NCBI RefSeq assembly: GCF_019703515.2
Contig: NC_059393.1
Coordinates: 15,744,501 to 15,808,500 of the forward strand
Direction of reading: 5' to 3'
From: Myxocyprinus asiaticus
Taxonomy: Eukaryota; Chordata; Actinopteri; Cypriniformes; Catostomidae
Length of the DNA: 64,000 nucleotides
The translations under genes were made by a program, and so were the position numbers. This document shows positions 24,501 to 38,300 of the stretch, in pieces (position 1 is the first letter of the stretch; each line of letters starts with the position of its first letter). The notes below the pieces were generated by a model. That model worked only from the letters and a program-made list of their open reading frames with translations, ran no database searches and was not told where the DNA came from.

Positions 24501-26479
24501 TCAATCACCAGATTGTAGGCATCATTTAGCAGCTGGACCTGGTCAGGCGGTACTCGGTTAGGATTGGAAGATGTCCAGAAGAATGAACATCAAATTAAAA
24601 TCTCTCTGCCAGTGTACCTAGCTTTGTTATGCCCAATTTTGATCCCTATGTTTAACACCTACCTCCGTCGGAAGATAGGAGAGAAATGGGATATCCATTT
24701 TCTCGCACTGAACGGTGAAGTCCTGGTGCAAACTCTGAGAGGACCGCTTGGGATAGAAAATTGTGGGCTCATATTCCTACATTTGAGAGAAAGGGAGAAA
24801 ACACTTTGATCAAAAACACTTTGAGACCAGAGGATATTGAGTTTGCATAAAATGTATTTTATTATACCTCTTCTGTTGTAATGAATGCAAAATGAATAAG
24901 GCATCATAAGCAATGTGACAAAAAAAATCTAAATAAAATAAAAGAGCATGAAAGCAACAGAATGGACAACCAAGCATTGTTGGAAATGTATTTTGTGGCG
25001 GCCACACATGAATTAGATAGTTAATTTAAGTCTCCATAAAAGCTGTTGATTTAGGCAACATTTTGTCCCTGTGTGGATTAGTGGTCGGCCGATATATCGC
25101 AGAGGCCGATTAATCGGCCGATATTCTGACTATTTTAATTATCGGCATCGGTCGATACATTTTCCCGTTCGGCCGATTTGTTTCTTGATGGCACAGAGAA
25201 TCACCTGCCTGCATGTGAAGCGACCAAGACATGTAAACGACCAGTCATGGTTCATTTTGTTGTTACATGCCTCATAATACAATAATAGACCGGTGTGCAA
25301 CAGGGTCTCATTTAAACAGTCCACATATCAGAGCCGCAGCAGATGCGTTTGAGCTCATAATATTAAAGTGCTCACCTGTTTCATTCTCCCTCTCTCTCCT
25401 CAACAGTTCCCTGTAACTTTTAACTCTCTTGTCTAATGCTAAAAGGCAAATATCAATAAAACTAATACAGTATCATATACTGTCTGTAAATATGCACATA
25501 TCTTGTTTAAACAGATGTAATAACCCAACCTCATACAACTTCAGCAGATCCAGCATCCTGTGGATAGCTCATACAGTATATCTTCCTCTAAAGCAACTAT
25601 TCTAAAAGTCTCTCCTCAACAGTTACCTGTCACCTTTAACTTTCTTTTCTAATGTAAAAGGCAAATATAAATAAAACTTGTATTATATACCGTTTGCAAA
25701 TATGCAGATATCTCGTTTTAAACAGATGTGATTCACGAACCTCTCGAAAATCCAGCGTTTTCTTCCCGTCAAGCTCTCATCTAATATCTTCCTCTAAAGC
25801 GCGTATTCCATCAGCCAGAATCAAAAACTTCAGGATCAGGATCTAAAGTTCCTCTGATTCACAAATCTTGATGGTCAGTCCATGTCAATCCAAGCAGGCG
25901 ATCCAGGCCATTTAAAGTGTCAGGAAATTGTTGCTCGAGCTGGATCCGCACGAGTGCGTGAGTGCAACTTCAAGGCTGTGTCCAAAACCAGGAAAATGCT
26001 GCCTCCGGAGGCTGTATACGGAGGTAGGATGAAAACAAGGTGCTTTTCAAACTGTTCAGAGACAAGTTTCCTTAAAAGTTCCATTCACGCAAAACAGCTG
26101 TCAGTTAAGCCATTAACTGATTAGGCAGCAAGGTAGCAAGTCAGCTGCCTACGTTTATGATGCAGCCCAAGGTAAAAGCGCTTCACATGTGCTATAAGTA
26201 AATGTCTTATTACGTGGATATGCCATCCATGGTTGCTGGAATACTGTGTGTACTGTTATTTCCTTCTTCCTAATATATTAACAATGTCTTCATGTGCAAA
26301 TAAATTACTAAAATTTGATGACTAAACAGAATTCTGAAGAAACTGCTATCTACCATTTAAAATACAATATAATTTTTTTAGTTTTGTGTGAAATTGTGTA
26401 AATATAGTGCTAAAAATATATATATATTTAGCACTAATAACTCTTATTTAGCACTATATTTATTCAATTTCACACAAAA

Positions 26480-26543
<64 letters not shown>

Positions 26544-29500
26544 CAATTTTATGTTTGTTATTTACTATATTAAATTGCTTGATATATTAATCGGCCACCC
26601 TGCTCTCTGGATATCGGCATCGGCCATTAAAAACCCCATATCGGTCGACCACTTGTGTGGATATGCAGGGAGATACTGAAGAATTTGAGTTCATAAATCA
26701 CATATAATTACCTTCTAATTTAATTTCAGAAGGACATTAGATGTGATTAATATGTCCTAAAATTAACATTCAGGATATAGGAGAAAATCCCCACAATATG
26801 GATTACTTGGTAAGTTCATCACAATTCAGTAGTTAAACTTAATGTATTTGTTACATAACGTTGGTACGGACACAAAGAATTCATGCAGATGTACACTGGG
26901 AATGTATAAAACAGAAGCCATCATGTGATAATACTCTATTGTTCATGTCTTTCCTTTGGATCTGGGAGTGAGTGTTTTATTCATTCCAAGAATCCCATAA
27001 TGGTAACTGGCCAGACTTAGACTGGCCAAGCCTCACTCCTTTAGACAGAAAAGGGATAACTTTAACAGATTATATTGATGTGCATTTAACGGCAGTATGC
27101 TAAGGCTCCATAAATCTAGCATTACAGAGAAGTATGGCGATGTTATAAAGCACCATTTTCTTTTTTCTTTTTTTATCCCCTTTTTCCCTCAATTTGGAAT
27201 GCCCAATTCCCACTACTTAGTAGGTCCTTGTTGTGGCACGGTTACTCACCTCAATCCGGGTTGCCTCCGCTTCTGAGACAGTCAATCCGCGCATCTTATC
27301 ACGTGGCTCGTTGTGCATGACACCGCAGTGACTCCAAGCATGTAGAGGCTCAAGCTACTCTCTGCGATCCACGCACAATTTACCACGCGCCCAATTGAGA
27401 GCGAGAACCACTAATCGCGACCACGAGGAGGTTACCCCATGTGACTCTACCCTCCCTAGCAACCGGGCCAATTTGGCTGGAATCACTCAGCACACCCTGG
27501 ATTCAAACTTGTGATTCCAGGGGTGGTAGTCAGTATCAATACTCGCAGAACAATAAGAACCAATACTCTAAGAACCATTTTCTTAATAACCACATTTTTC
27601 TTAATGTTTTGTATCTAGTACAAGATACAATTTTGTACTTTTTTGACTATAGGATAGTGGAGAGAGACAGAAATGTTTAAGGAATGGGACTGGGACATGA
27701 CATAGGCTGGATTAGAACCTGGGTCCCCTTGAACCAACAGCTCACGGGCATGTGCACTACCCACTATGCCCATGTACTTGCTCTGTACTTACAAATATGC
27801 GCAGGTGGCGTGCACACACCAGACCAATGGAGCCATTCTGGTCAGGACCACAAACAACCAGCAGGGTGGGCTGCTTTTTACTCAGAGAGCTCAAGGGAAA
27901 CGCCTGGAGAGAGAGAGAGACAGAGAGAGTGAGAAATCTAATTTCGCTCCCAATGAGTAAGCCAAGCCATTCATACTTGTCAAAAGTTCTAACTGCATTA
28001 GGAAAGGTAATGCTCTTAACAATAACCCAGCAACAGTTACAACAATAGTAAATAGCCCATGGAGACAACACCACAGGATGTAACCTTTAAATAACACATT
28101 TTTGGTCTGGTTTCTAAACCGGGCCTGTGTTGTTCAGATTTTCCAATGGTGTTTCTCACTCACTCCACATTTACACTTCCCTTTTGAAAAGACCAGCACC
28201 AAACTAGTATAATCCAGCCTAGACCAGTATAAAAAACATGGTCTAACAGGTCTAAGATGGTCTTGTCAGTAGGGTTCTTTTAAAATCAGGTCCTTAAATT
28301 CAGATAATGGTGGAAATCTTTGCCATTAATGTGGGATGATGTTTGTTAAATGTCCATTTGATGTGTATCTTACATAAGGATCACATTATGAACAATCTAA
28401 TAAAGTAAAAACACAGTTATGAATGGAAAGGAAATGTGCATGCTATATTCACATCCAATTAACCATCACTGAAATATGCACTATGCCACAACCAGCATTT
28501 CTTTCAAATCAGCCGTGAACAGGGGTGTAATTACAGACTTCCGAGAGAGAGAGAGGAAGCGAATACTAATGAAGCTAATGGCATATCATGGGAGTTGAAA
28601 TTATCAGCTGACATGGATGTTATATTAGTGAGCTGATGAAGTTTAGATTACATTATTATCACTGGTTGTCTTAGTCACAGTGCTGGATTAACAATATTGT
28701 AACGCTGCTATCACATATCTAAGCGTGGAAAATTTACGTATGTTTCCAGCTGTTGCAGTATTGGGGGAAATCTGTGTAGGAGATTTTCCCATTGTCTAGA
28801 AACTAGAACACTTCTGTTGTAATCATCTAAGGGTCAACATTGCAAGCTAGCATCACAATACTACGCAACAATACTAGAACACTCCTGTTGTAATCAGCTA
28901 AGCTGTCTACATTGCAAGCTAGCAACGCAATACTACACAACAAAACTAGAACACTCCTGTTATAATCAGCTAAGCTTTCTAAATTGAAAGCTAGCAACAC
29001 AAAACTATGAGACAAAACTAGAACACTCCTGTTATAATCAACTAAGCTGTCTATATTGCAAGCTAGCGATGCAACACTACGAGACAAAACTAGAATGCTC
29101 CTGTTATAATCAGCTAAGCTTTCTACATTGCAAGCTAGCAAAGCAATACTATGCAATAAAACTAGAACACTCCTGTTGTAATCAGCTAAGGGTCAACATT
29201 GCAAGCTAGCAACACAACACTATGAAACAAAACTAGAACACTCCTGTTACAATCAACTAAGCTTTTTTACATTGCAAGCTAGCAACGCAATACTCAGAGT
29301 TACTTTTTGAAAGTAACTTGTAGAGTAGCTAATTGACTTTCAATTATGAGACATTTATAGCTTAGCAAGCTGATAATGGGAGCACTTTTGTTTTGTTGCA
29401 TTGCTCACTCACAGTATAGACACTGTGTACAGAGAAGCGCAAGTGTAAGTTTCCAAAATAATTTGTAAGAAGTTTCAACCTTGAGGTAAGTGCAATTACT

Positions 29501-32329
29501 TTACATGAAGCAGTCATGTGAGTATGTGTGCATATGAAATATTATTGTATTTGCTCTTGTTTCTCTCTGTGTCTGTTTCCTTACTGGAAAATGACATGGA
29601 ATAGACTACTGTGTTCTTGGAAGCAGTAGCCAGTGGATGTATTGTTCAATTCTTTTACAGGTCTACAGCAGCTGGGCTGAAATCTTCTGTGGTGTCAGCT
29701 CCTGCCAGGACTCTGGAGACTACAGCTCTGATCTTCCCCTGTTCGGAGCCTCTGAACCCACAGATTTCGCTTCCATGCTTCCAGCAAATGAGCTCTCTGG
29801 AGAGGACTCTGGCTAATTACTCTTGCAGTTTTTGCCTTCTACCCTCAACCTTACACACACATACACACTCTTACTTTATGTATCTAAAAGACAGTGTTCC
29901 CACACTTTTTACCAATCGATTACCAGGAGTTTTCCATGACCTTTCCAGTGAGTTATTATTACTGGATAATGTTTTTATTTTTATTTTTATTTATTCGTTA
30001 ATGAATCACTTTGACTGAAAACTGTTCAACCAATTAATTGAAAAGAACCGACTCAAAGTATGATTATTTCACAAATCACAACACTTTGGCTCGTGAAGTA
30101 TTACTTTTTTATTTTGGTCACATTTTTCATCTAATCTCTTTTTTCATGTAGTCATGTTGAGATATACAGTATATGTCAAATAAAATGGGAACACAGACAG
30201 TGTAATGTACTGTGGTTAGGATATTTTATTAAGTCAGTCTGCATTCCTTACTCATCTTAGATGACGTAACTGAAGCACTTATCCCCCCGATGTAGACAGA
30301 CTGATGTTGATTTTGGCATCCGAACTGGGGCAGATAGTTTGGTTGTGAAATCACATAGTGGTAAAATCGTACAACTGATATCCCCCTCCAAACAACTGTG
30401 CTAATATAATGCCGGTCTCAGAGCTACTGAGTGACGTGTTTTCTTTAGATGCAATTTATCTCACTGAGGTTGTATCACAGGAAGTTTTGTTGATGCTAAC
30501 CATGGCAGCTGCTTTACCGCGAGCCTTCAAGGGGCGTAAGGTTCAATTTGTAAAACTCTTCTAGCAGTGTTAGAAAATGTACACAGGCCAAATCAGGAAA
30601 CAATTTCAGGCTTAAACCGACTCTCAGGTAGGTCAAGAGGAGGCCCGTGCTGCCTGTCAGCCTGACTGAATCCAGATGGGGTGGTTGCGGCTGTGTGACC
30701 GCAGTAGTCTGGTTTGGGTATGGCCTGTCTCTGTCAGAACCCTCAGGCCGCCCTGATACCAGAGTGACAAGACTAGAGACTTTCGACACCTTCAGTGATA
30801 GTACATTGGATTTGTCAGAGGGGGCTTATTTTTTACTTAATTTTTTAGTTTTGGTTTTCATTTTAGAAGACAGTAGAGGCAGTCAGGAAAGTAAAGAAAT
30901 GACCTAGGTCAGATTCGAACCAAGGTTCCCATGAGCCAACAGCTCTAATATACACTGGCGGCCAAAAGTTTGGAATAATGTACAGATTTTGCTGTTTCGG
31001 ATGGAAATTGGTACTTTAATTCACCAAATTGGCATTCAACTGATCGCAAAGTATAGTCAGGACATTACTGATGTAAAAAACAGCACCATCACTATTTGAA
31101 AAAAGTTTATTTTTTTTATCAAATCTAGACAGGCCCCATTTCCAGCAGCCATCATTTCAACACCTTATCCTTGAGTAATCATGCTAAATTGATCATTTGG
31201 TACTAGAAAATCACTTGCCATTATATCAAACACAGCTGAAAGCTATTTGGTTCGTTAAATGAAGCTTAACATTGTCTTTGTGTTGTCACAGTATGCAATA
31301 GACTGGCATGTCTGAAGGTCACTATTAGGTCAAAAACGGCAAAAAAGAAACAGCTTTCTCTAGAAACTCGTCATGTCTATCATTTTTTTGAGGAATGAAG
31401 GCTATACAATGCTTGAAATTGCCAAAAAACTGAAGATTTCATACAAAGGTGTATACTACAGTCTTCAAAGACAAAGGACATCTGGCTCTAACAAGGACAG
31501 AAAGAAATGTGGAAGGCCAGATGTACAACTAAACAAGAGGAAAAGTACATCAGAGTCTCTAGTTTGAGAAATAGATGCCTCACATGTCCTCATCTGACAG
31601 CTTCATTGAATTCTACCCGCTCAACACCAGTTTCATGTACAACAGTAAAGAGAAGACTCAGGGGTGCAGACCTTATGGGAAGAATTGCAAAGAAAAAGCC
31701 ACTTTTGAAACAGAAAAACAAAAAGAAAAGGTTAGAGTGGGCAAAGAAACACAGACATTGGACAACAGATAATTGGAAAAGAGTGTTATGGATCTTAACC
31801 CCATTGAGCTTTTGTGGGATCAGCTAGACTGTAAGGTGCGTGAGAAGTGCCTGACAGGACAGCCACATCTATGGCAAGTGCTACAGGAAGTGTGGGGTGA
31901 AATGTCACCTGAGTATCTGGACAAACTGACAGCTGGAATGCCAAGAACTGCAAAGCTGTCATTGCTGCACATGGAGGATTTTTTTATGAGAAGTAGTTTA
32001 AATTCTGATTTTGTTCGTCAAATTGTAATAGTAATTTTTCACGTTATTAATGTCCTGACTATATATTGTGATCAGTTGACCACTTTGGTGAATAAAAGTA
32101 CCAATTTATTTCCATAAGAGCAAAATCTGTACATTATTCTAAACGTTTGGACGCCAGTGTATATATTCATCTATTGTTTTTACTAATATAAAAAGTCACA
32201 TACTTGTATATTTATGCAACATATATTTCAAAATACAACAAAAATGGCAGTAATCAAGAAACATATATTTTCCCAAATACTAGAGGAATTTGAATATGTT
32301 CATATATGTCCCAATATATTAACTATAAT

Positions 32330-32383
<54 letters not shown>

Positions 32384-35300
32384 TATAATGGCCATATATC
32401 AGATTTCCAAATGGGATTGAAGGAAAGTATTTAATTATAACATAAATAATATTAATGATGCAGCTAAATATCTAGTATAAAATTAGTTTAAAGGAACATT
32501 TTTGGTTTGTGTTGATGAAGAGCTCCTTGAGTCTTACTGATGGGGCTGTAGGGGTACAAGAAAAAAGGTTGGGAAGCACTGCTCTACAGAAACAGCGAGA
32601 TCAAAGGTTTCCCACTGTTTTCATCAGCACTTGCAGCAGGGCCTCAGCTCTTAAGAGGATTGGTTGAAGTTCAGCAAATGCCGACAGACACTGAGAGTGG
32701 TAAATTCCAAGCAATGTGTAAATGCTTGCATGTGGTAAATACAGGACTAAAATTCAGAAATAGGATTTAGATGTGTTAAATGGCACTTTGCACATGTTCA
32801 TTGGTTTTTAACTTTTGCAATGAACTGTTGTTGTTTTTCTCTGCTGTTCATGCATTTGCAGGGGAAAACAATGCTAAACGCAATTCATAAAATGCAACAA
32901 ACCATAAATGAACATAGTTGGGTGGCATTCACATTGAATGCATTTTTGCATCCGTCTGCGCTTTTTTCAGTTGTAAACAATTAATTATTTTTTTGATGTT
33001 AACATGCTCTAGACGGATGCTTTTGATCGTTACACTGTGTCTTGCAGCTTTTTAAGAGTCTTGTACAATAGCACAGCATTTTTTAGACACTGTGTTAAGT
33101 TAGAAAGAACATCAACTTTTAAAAATGCATCTTGTAACACCTGCGATCTTTTTTCAGAGCAAGAACGCATTATTCTTAGACATAGTTATCTGTTGTTGTT
33201 CACGTCAAAGGCTGTGAACCCAGTATTTTTGCGGAAAATTAATCTGTCACCTGGTTGAAGCGAGCCAAATTAGCTAGATGCCATAATGGACAGGTTGTAT
33301 GACACGCCGTCAAAACCATGAACAAAACTATACTAGGTACTGTAAAAGAAAATACGATCAGGCTAGGGCTTGGTATCCAACCACCTCACAATTAGATATA
33401 GTGCTGTGAAAAAGTATTTCAACTGTTTTTGTGTACATCTTATACTACATTTTCAAAAATTCAAACAAAATCTAACATAAATCAAAGGCATTCTGAGTAA
33501 ACAAAAAATACAGTTTTTAAATGATAATGTTATTTATTGAAGCAAAAAAGTTATCCAATACCAACTGGGCCTGTGTGAAAAAGTATTTGCCACCCTTAGT
33601 TACTAAATCCCCAAATCTATGAAACTGCATTCATAATGGGGTTCGGATGGACTAGACACACCCAGGCCTGATTACTGCCACCCCTGTTCAATCAAATCAA
33701 CACCAAAATAGAACTTTTTCAGCAACATGAATTTGGCTAAAAGGTCCAAGGTCGAAAGAAATTCCAGAAATCATGAGGAAAAAGGTGACTGAAATACATC
33801 AGTCTGGGAAGGTTTACAAAGCTATTTTAAAGGCTCTGGGTCTTAAAGAACCACAGTGAGAGCCAATTATCTCCAAATGGAGAAACCTTGGCACAGTAGT
33901 GAACCTTCCCAGAAGTGGCCGACCTTCCAAAATTCCTCCAAGAGCACAGCGACGACTCATCCAGGAAGTCACAAAAAAGCCAAGGATAACATCCAAGGAA
34001 CTGCAGGCCTTTCTCACATCAATAAAGGTTGTGTTTAACTATGGTCAAGCATGGTGGTGGTAGTGTGATAGTGTGGGGATGCTTTGCTGCTTCAGGGTCA
34101 GGGCGACTTGCAATAATTGAAGGAAATGTGAATTCTGCTCTCTACCAGAAAATCCTAAAAAAGAACATCTGTTCATCAGTCCGTGAGCTGAAGCTTAAGC
34201 GCAACTGGATTATGCAGCAAGACAATGATCCAAAGTATAAGTAAGAACCACCTCTGAATGGCTCAAAAGAAGTAAAATTAAAGTTTTAGAGTGGTCTAGT
34301 CAAAGTCCTGACATGAACTTGATTGAGATGCTGTGGCAGGACTTTAAATGGGCAGTTAATGCTCGAAAACCCTCCAATGTGACTGAACTAAAGCAGTTCT
34401 GCTAAGAAGAGTGGGCCAAAATTCCACCACAGCATTGTGAAAGACTGATCTCCAGTTATCGGAGTGCTTGGATGCAGTTGTTGCTGCTAAAGGTGGCACA
34501 ACCAGCTATTAAATTTAAGGGGGCAGTAAGTTTTTTTACATGGGTGACATAGGTGTTGAATAACTTTTTTGCTTCAATAATATACAGTGCATCCGGAAAG
34601 TATTCACAGCGCTTCACTTTTTCCACATTTTGTTATGTTACATCCTTATTCCAAAATGGATTAAATTCATTATTTTCCTCAAAATTCTACAAACAATACC
34701 CCATAATGACAACGTAAAAGAAGTTTGTTTGAAATCTTTGCAAATTTATTAAAAATAAAAAGCGAAAAAAATCACATGTACATAAGTATTCACAGCCTTT
34801 GCCATGACACTCAAAATTGAGCTCAGGTGCATCCTGTTTCCACTGATCATCCTTGAGATGTTTCTACAACTTGATTGGAGTCCACCTGTGGTAAATTCAG
34901 TTGATTGGACATGATTTGGAAAGGCACACACCTGTCTATATAAGGTCCCACAGTTAACAGTGCATGTCAGAGCACAAACCAAGCCATGAAGTCCAAGGAA
35001 TTGTCTGTAGACCTCTGAGACAGGATTGTATCGAGGCACAGATCTGGGGAAGGGTACAGAAAAAATTCTGCAGCATTGAAGGTCCCAATGAGCACAGTGG
35101 CCTCCATCATCCATAAATGGAAGAAGTTTGGAACCACCAGGACTCTTCCTAGAGCTAGCCGCCCGGCCAAACTGAGCAATCGGGGGAGAAGGGCCTTAGT
35201 CAGGAAGGTGACCAAGAACCTGATGGTCACTCTGACAGAGCTCCAGCGTTTCTCTGTGGAGAGAGGAGAAACTTCCAGAAGAACAACCATCTCTGCAGCA

Positions 35301-38300
35301 CTCCACCAATCAGGCCTGTATGGTAGAGTGGCCAGATGGAAGCCACTCCTCAGTAAAAGGCACATAACAGCCCGCCTGGGGGACTCTCAGACCATGAGAA
35401 AAAAAATTCTCTGGTCTGATGAAACAAAGATTGAACTCTTTGGCCTGAATGGCAAGCGTCATGTCTGGAGCAGGCACCGCTCATCACCTGGTCAATACCA
35501 TCCCTACAGTGAAGTATGGTGGTGGCAGCATCATGCTGTGGGGATGTTTATCAGCGGCAGGTACTGGGAGACTAGTCAGGCTCGAGGGAAAGATGAATGC
35601 AGCAATGAACAGAGACATCCTTGATGAAAACCTGCTCCAGAGCGCTCTGGACCTCAGACTGGGGCGAAGGTTCATCTTCCAACAGGACAACGACCCTAAG
35701 CACACAGCCAAGATAACAAAGGAGTGGCTCTGGGACAACTCTGTGAATGTCCTTGAGTGGCCCAGCCAGAGCCCAGACTTGAACCCGACTGAACATCTCT
35801 GGAGAGATCTGAAAATGGCTGTGCACCGACGCTCCCTATCCAACCTGATGGAACTTGAGAGGTCCTGCAAAGAAGAATGGGAGAAACTGCCCAAAAATAG
35901 GTGTGCCAAGCTTGTAGCATCATACTCAAAAAGACTTGAGGCTGTAATTGGTGCCAAAGGTGCTTCAACAAAGTATTGAGCAAAGGCTGTGAATACTTAT
36001 GTACATGTGATTTTTTTCGTTTTTTATTTTTAATACATTTGCAAAGATTTCAAACAAACTTCTTTCACGTTGTCATTATGGGGTATTGTTTGTAGAATTT
36101 TGAGGAAACTAATTAATTTAATCCATAAGGCTGTAACATAACAAAATGTGGAAAAAGTGAAGCGCTGTGAATACTTTCCGGATGCACTGTATATATATAT
36201 ATATATATATTTGAAAACTGTATTTTGTGTTTACTCAGAATGCCTTTGTTTTATATTATATATCTTTTGAAGATCTAAAATAATTTAGCATGAAAAATAT
36301 AAAAGAAATCAGGAAGGGGCAAATACTTTTTCACAGCACCGTACATGTTGCGATACACGTCACGATTCAATATATCATGATACATCAGGTTATCATTATT
36401 GGATTGCGAAAGAAACCAATATAAAATATAGATACAATATCATGTGAAACATTATCATGATGTATTGATATATACAGTAATTGTATCGGCACAGTCCTAA
36501 TCTAGACTACATTAAATAATGGGTTCAATTGCAATGAGGGTGATTTGAGATGACCATGTATTTTTGGCCAAAATTGTTTTTACTTTTTATGATCATGATC
36601 ATTGCAAAACAATTTTGCAATTATGTTGGGTTGTCACTTGATGTCTAATTTAAAATCTGGGTCCTGAAGCAAAACCAGTTGAGATCCACTGTGCATTTCA
36701 CTGCATGTGTAGGTGTGGACAAACCTTTGTGATGGCAATAGCACACGCATGGCCCCATATTTCAATCAACTGCTGCTGTCCAAAGCGATAGTCCCGCAGG
36801 AGTTCCGTCTCAATGGTCGACACCTCTGTTTTACTACAATGGAAAGAGAAAAATAGACAAATTGCATTGACACAGAATTCATAATACACGTGGTTTAAGC
36901 TCATCAATGGGCATGCTTTATGCTTCAACATCAATGCAAACAAGTGTCAAGTTGGAAGCTGGGTGGTTTTCATTACATGGAAACTAAGGAGTGCATTGCA
37001 CCACCTGATATTTACATGCATGTATTCTGAGCACATTGTATTGGAGATGCCAACCATTCCAGACATGGTGTCCCTGTGTGTAATGCCTGTTTAGCCACCA
37101 TTCAGGGCTTATGCGACTTTGAGTTTAATGTTGGCAACTGGTAACACAACAAGACCATAAAATCCAGGTCATTACTTCACTGCTAAAACATGGAAAGCCT
37201 TTTAAATTAAGACCTACAGCAGGTACATGTTTGTGCACTCAAAGAGCATTGGTCGTTACATCAGAGCCCTCTGCTGGAAGAACACAGAACTGCGGTCAGG
37301 ACAATACTGTGGTGTCCATGACAGCCTCAGTCACCATTCACTTTGCATCTATTTTGAATGGTGAATGAAATTGTTAATCTGCCTAGCATCACTTTTTGGG
37401 TTCCACGGAAGAACGTAGGTCGTACAGGTCTGGAGCAACAGCAATTTCAATTTTGATGAAATGTTCCTATAACTATTTGAAATATTGGCTGAGCATCACT
37501 AAGGATTTAGTTGCTGTACATGCTATTAATGGCTCTTATTTTATTTTTTTCTCTGAGCTTAATTCTATTTTTAGATACCTTGGCTTGCAGATCTTTCCCA
37601 ACTTGTTATTTCATCCCAGAAGCATTTTTTTCACATTGTGTTTCCAGGACAACAGATTCATTGTAATGTGTAATGTTGTCTCTTATTGCTTTAGGCATTT
37701 CAGAGAGAACAGAGGAAGAGCTATTTATAAAAACTGATTATCTGCCGTGGACTGATGAGCATCAAGGGTTTTAGAGATACTTTTGTAGCCTTTTCCAGCT
37801 TTATTCAACATCTTAAACATGCAACTGGTGAGGCTGTTCTGTTGGCAGGTTTTAGACTGGTTTTGGGCACTTTTCTATGGCATTATACTGCATTTTTCAT
37901 TTTACGATCTTTTCCTCTCAAATCTTTTTCACTCTCGCTTCAGAACAAAAAAAGTCACAGAGATAATGAGCCTGTTGTCTGCTCAGATGAAGTATGTGCT
38001 CGACTGTCAGACAGGCATTATTTCCAAAGCAATTTCTGTGAAAAAAAAGAACATTAAAAAGGAGAGAGATACAATACATTTTAACATTTTTTTTCTCAAC
38101 CCTGTTATTGTTTTTAAGCAATGTCTCTTAAGAGAGTTAAATATTGCATTTACACAACAGTTCTATAAAAGTGTTTTTTCAACTTCGGGCACTTTTAGCA
38201 CAGTGGACTTCTCATTCTGAACTGTTTTCACACTCTCACTATTTTATACTAGTACTACAGTGTATGTACATGCATCACAGGACATTTGTCGGTTTTTATT

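Larger units (their letters stand above)
33400..36341 (+). mobile_element. Tc1-like element, itself split by another Tc1-like element
   Basis: It starts AGTGCTGTGAAAAAGTATTT and ends with the reverse complement near 36341. The transposase is decayed, with pieces at 33856-34038 and 34029-34244 ([20 protein letters not shown]) and frameshifts. Its 3' terminal repeat is interrupted at 34582 and resumes at about 36212. It is the same family as the element at 10.3-11.6 kb. Confidence 0.82.
33364..36503. mobile_element. old repeat split by a Tc1-like element
   Basis: The left half (AGGGCTTGGTATCCAACCACC) and right half (TTGCGATACACGTCACGATT through TATCGGCACAGTCCTAA) read as one degenerate repeat of the GGGCTGGGCGATAC type when the Tc1-like insert at 33400-36341 is ignored. 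The class is not determined. Confidence 0.5.
27904..36724. other. yjefn3 intron 2 (8.8 kb), overall
   Basis: It contains a minisatellite, a SINE fragment, one Tc1-like derivative and a nested pair of Tc1-like elements, each listed separately. The plus frame 29611-30018 (135 residues) has no recognisable domain. The remaining 32400-33360 segment shows nothing assignable. Confidence 0.6.

Noticed and set aside
28827..29156. Repetitive 109-residue minus frame
   Set aside because: The 72-base minisatellite unit is a multiple of three, so an open frame is expected by chance. No splice or start support.
28802..29295. Possible CRISPR-like array
   Set aside because: The whole 72-base unit is repeated with no unique spacers, and the genome is vertebrate. 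It is a minisatellite.
29611..30018. Plus-strand 135-residue frame in yjefn3 intron 2
   Set aside because: No recognisable domain and no convincing splice signals. The composition looks like translated intron.
37755..38220. Overlapping plus frames of 100 and 133 residues
   Set aside because: AT-rich intronic sequence without domain, start context or splice support; two frames open at once suggests chance.
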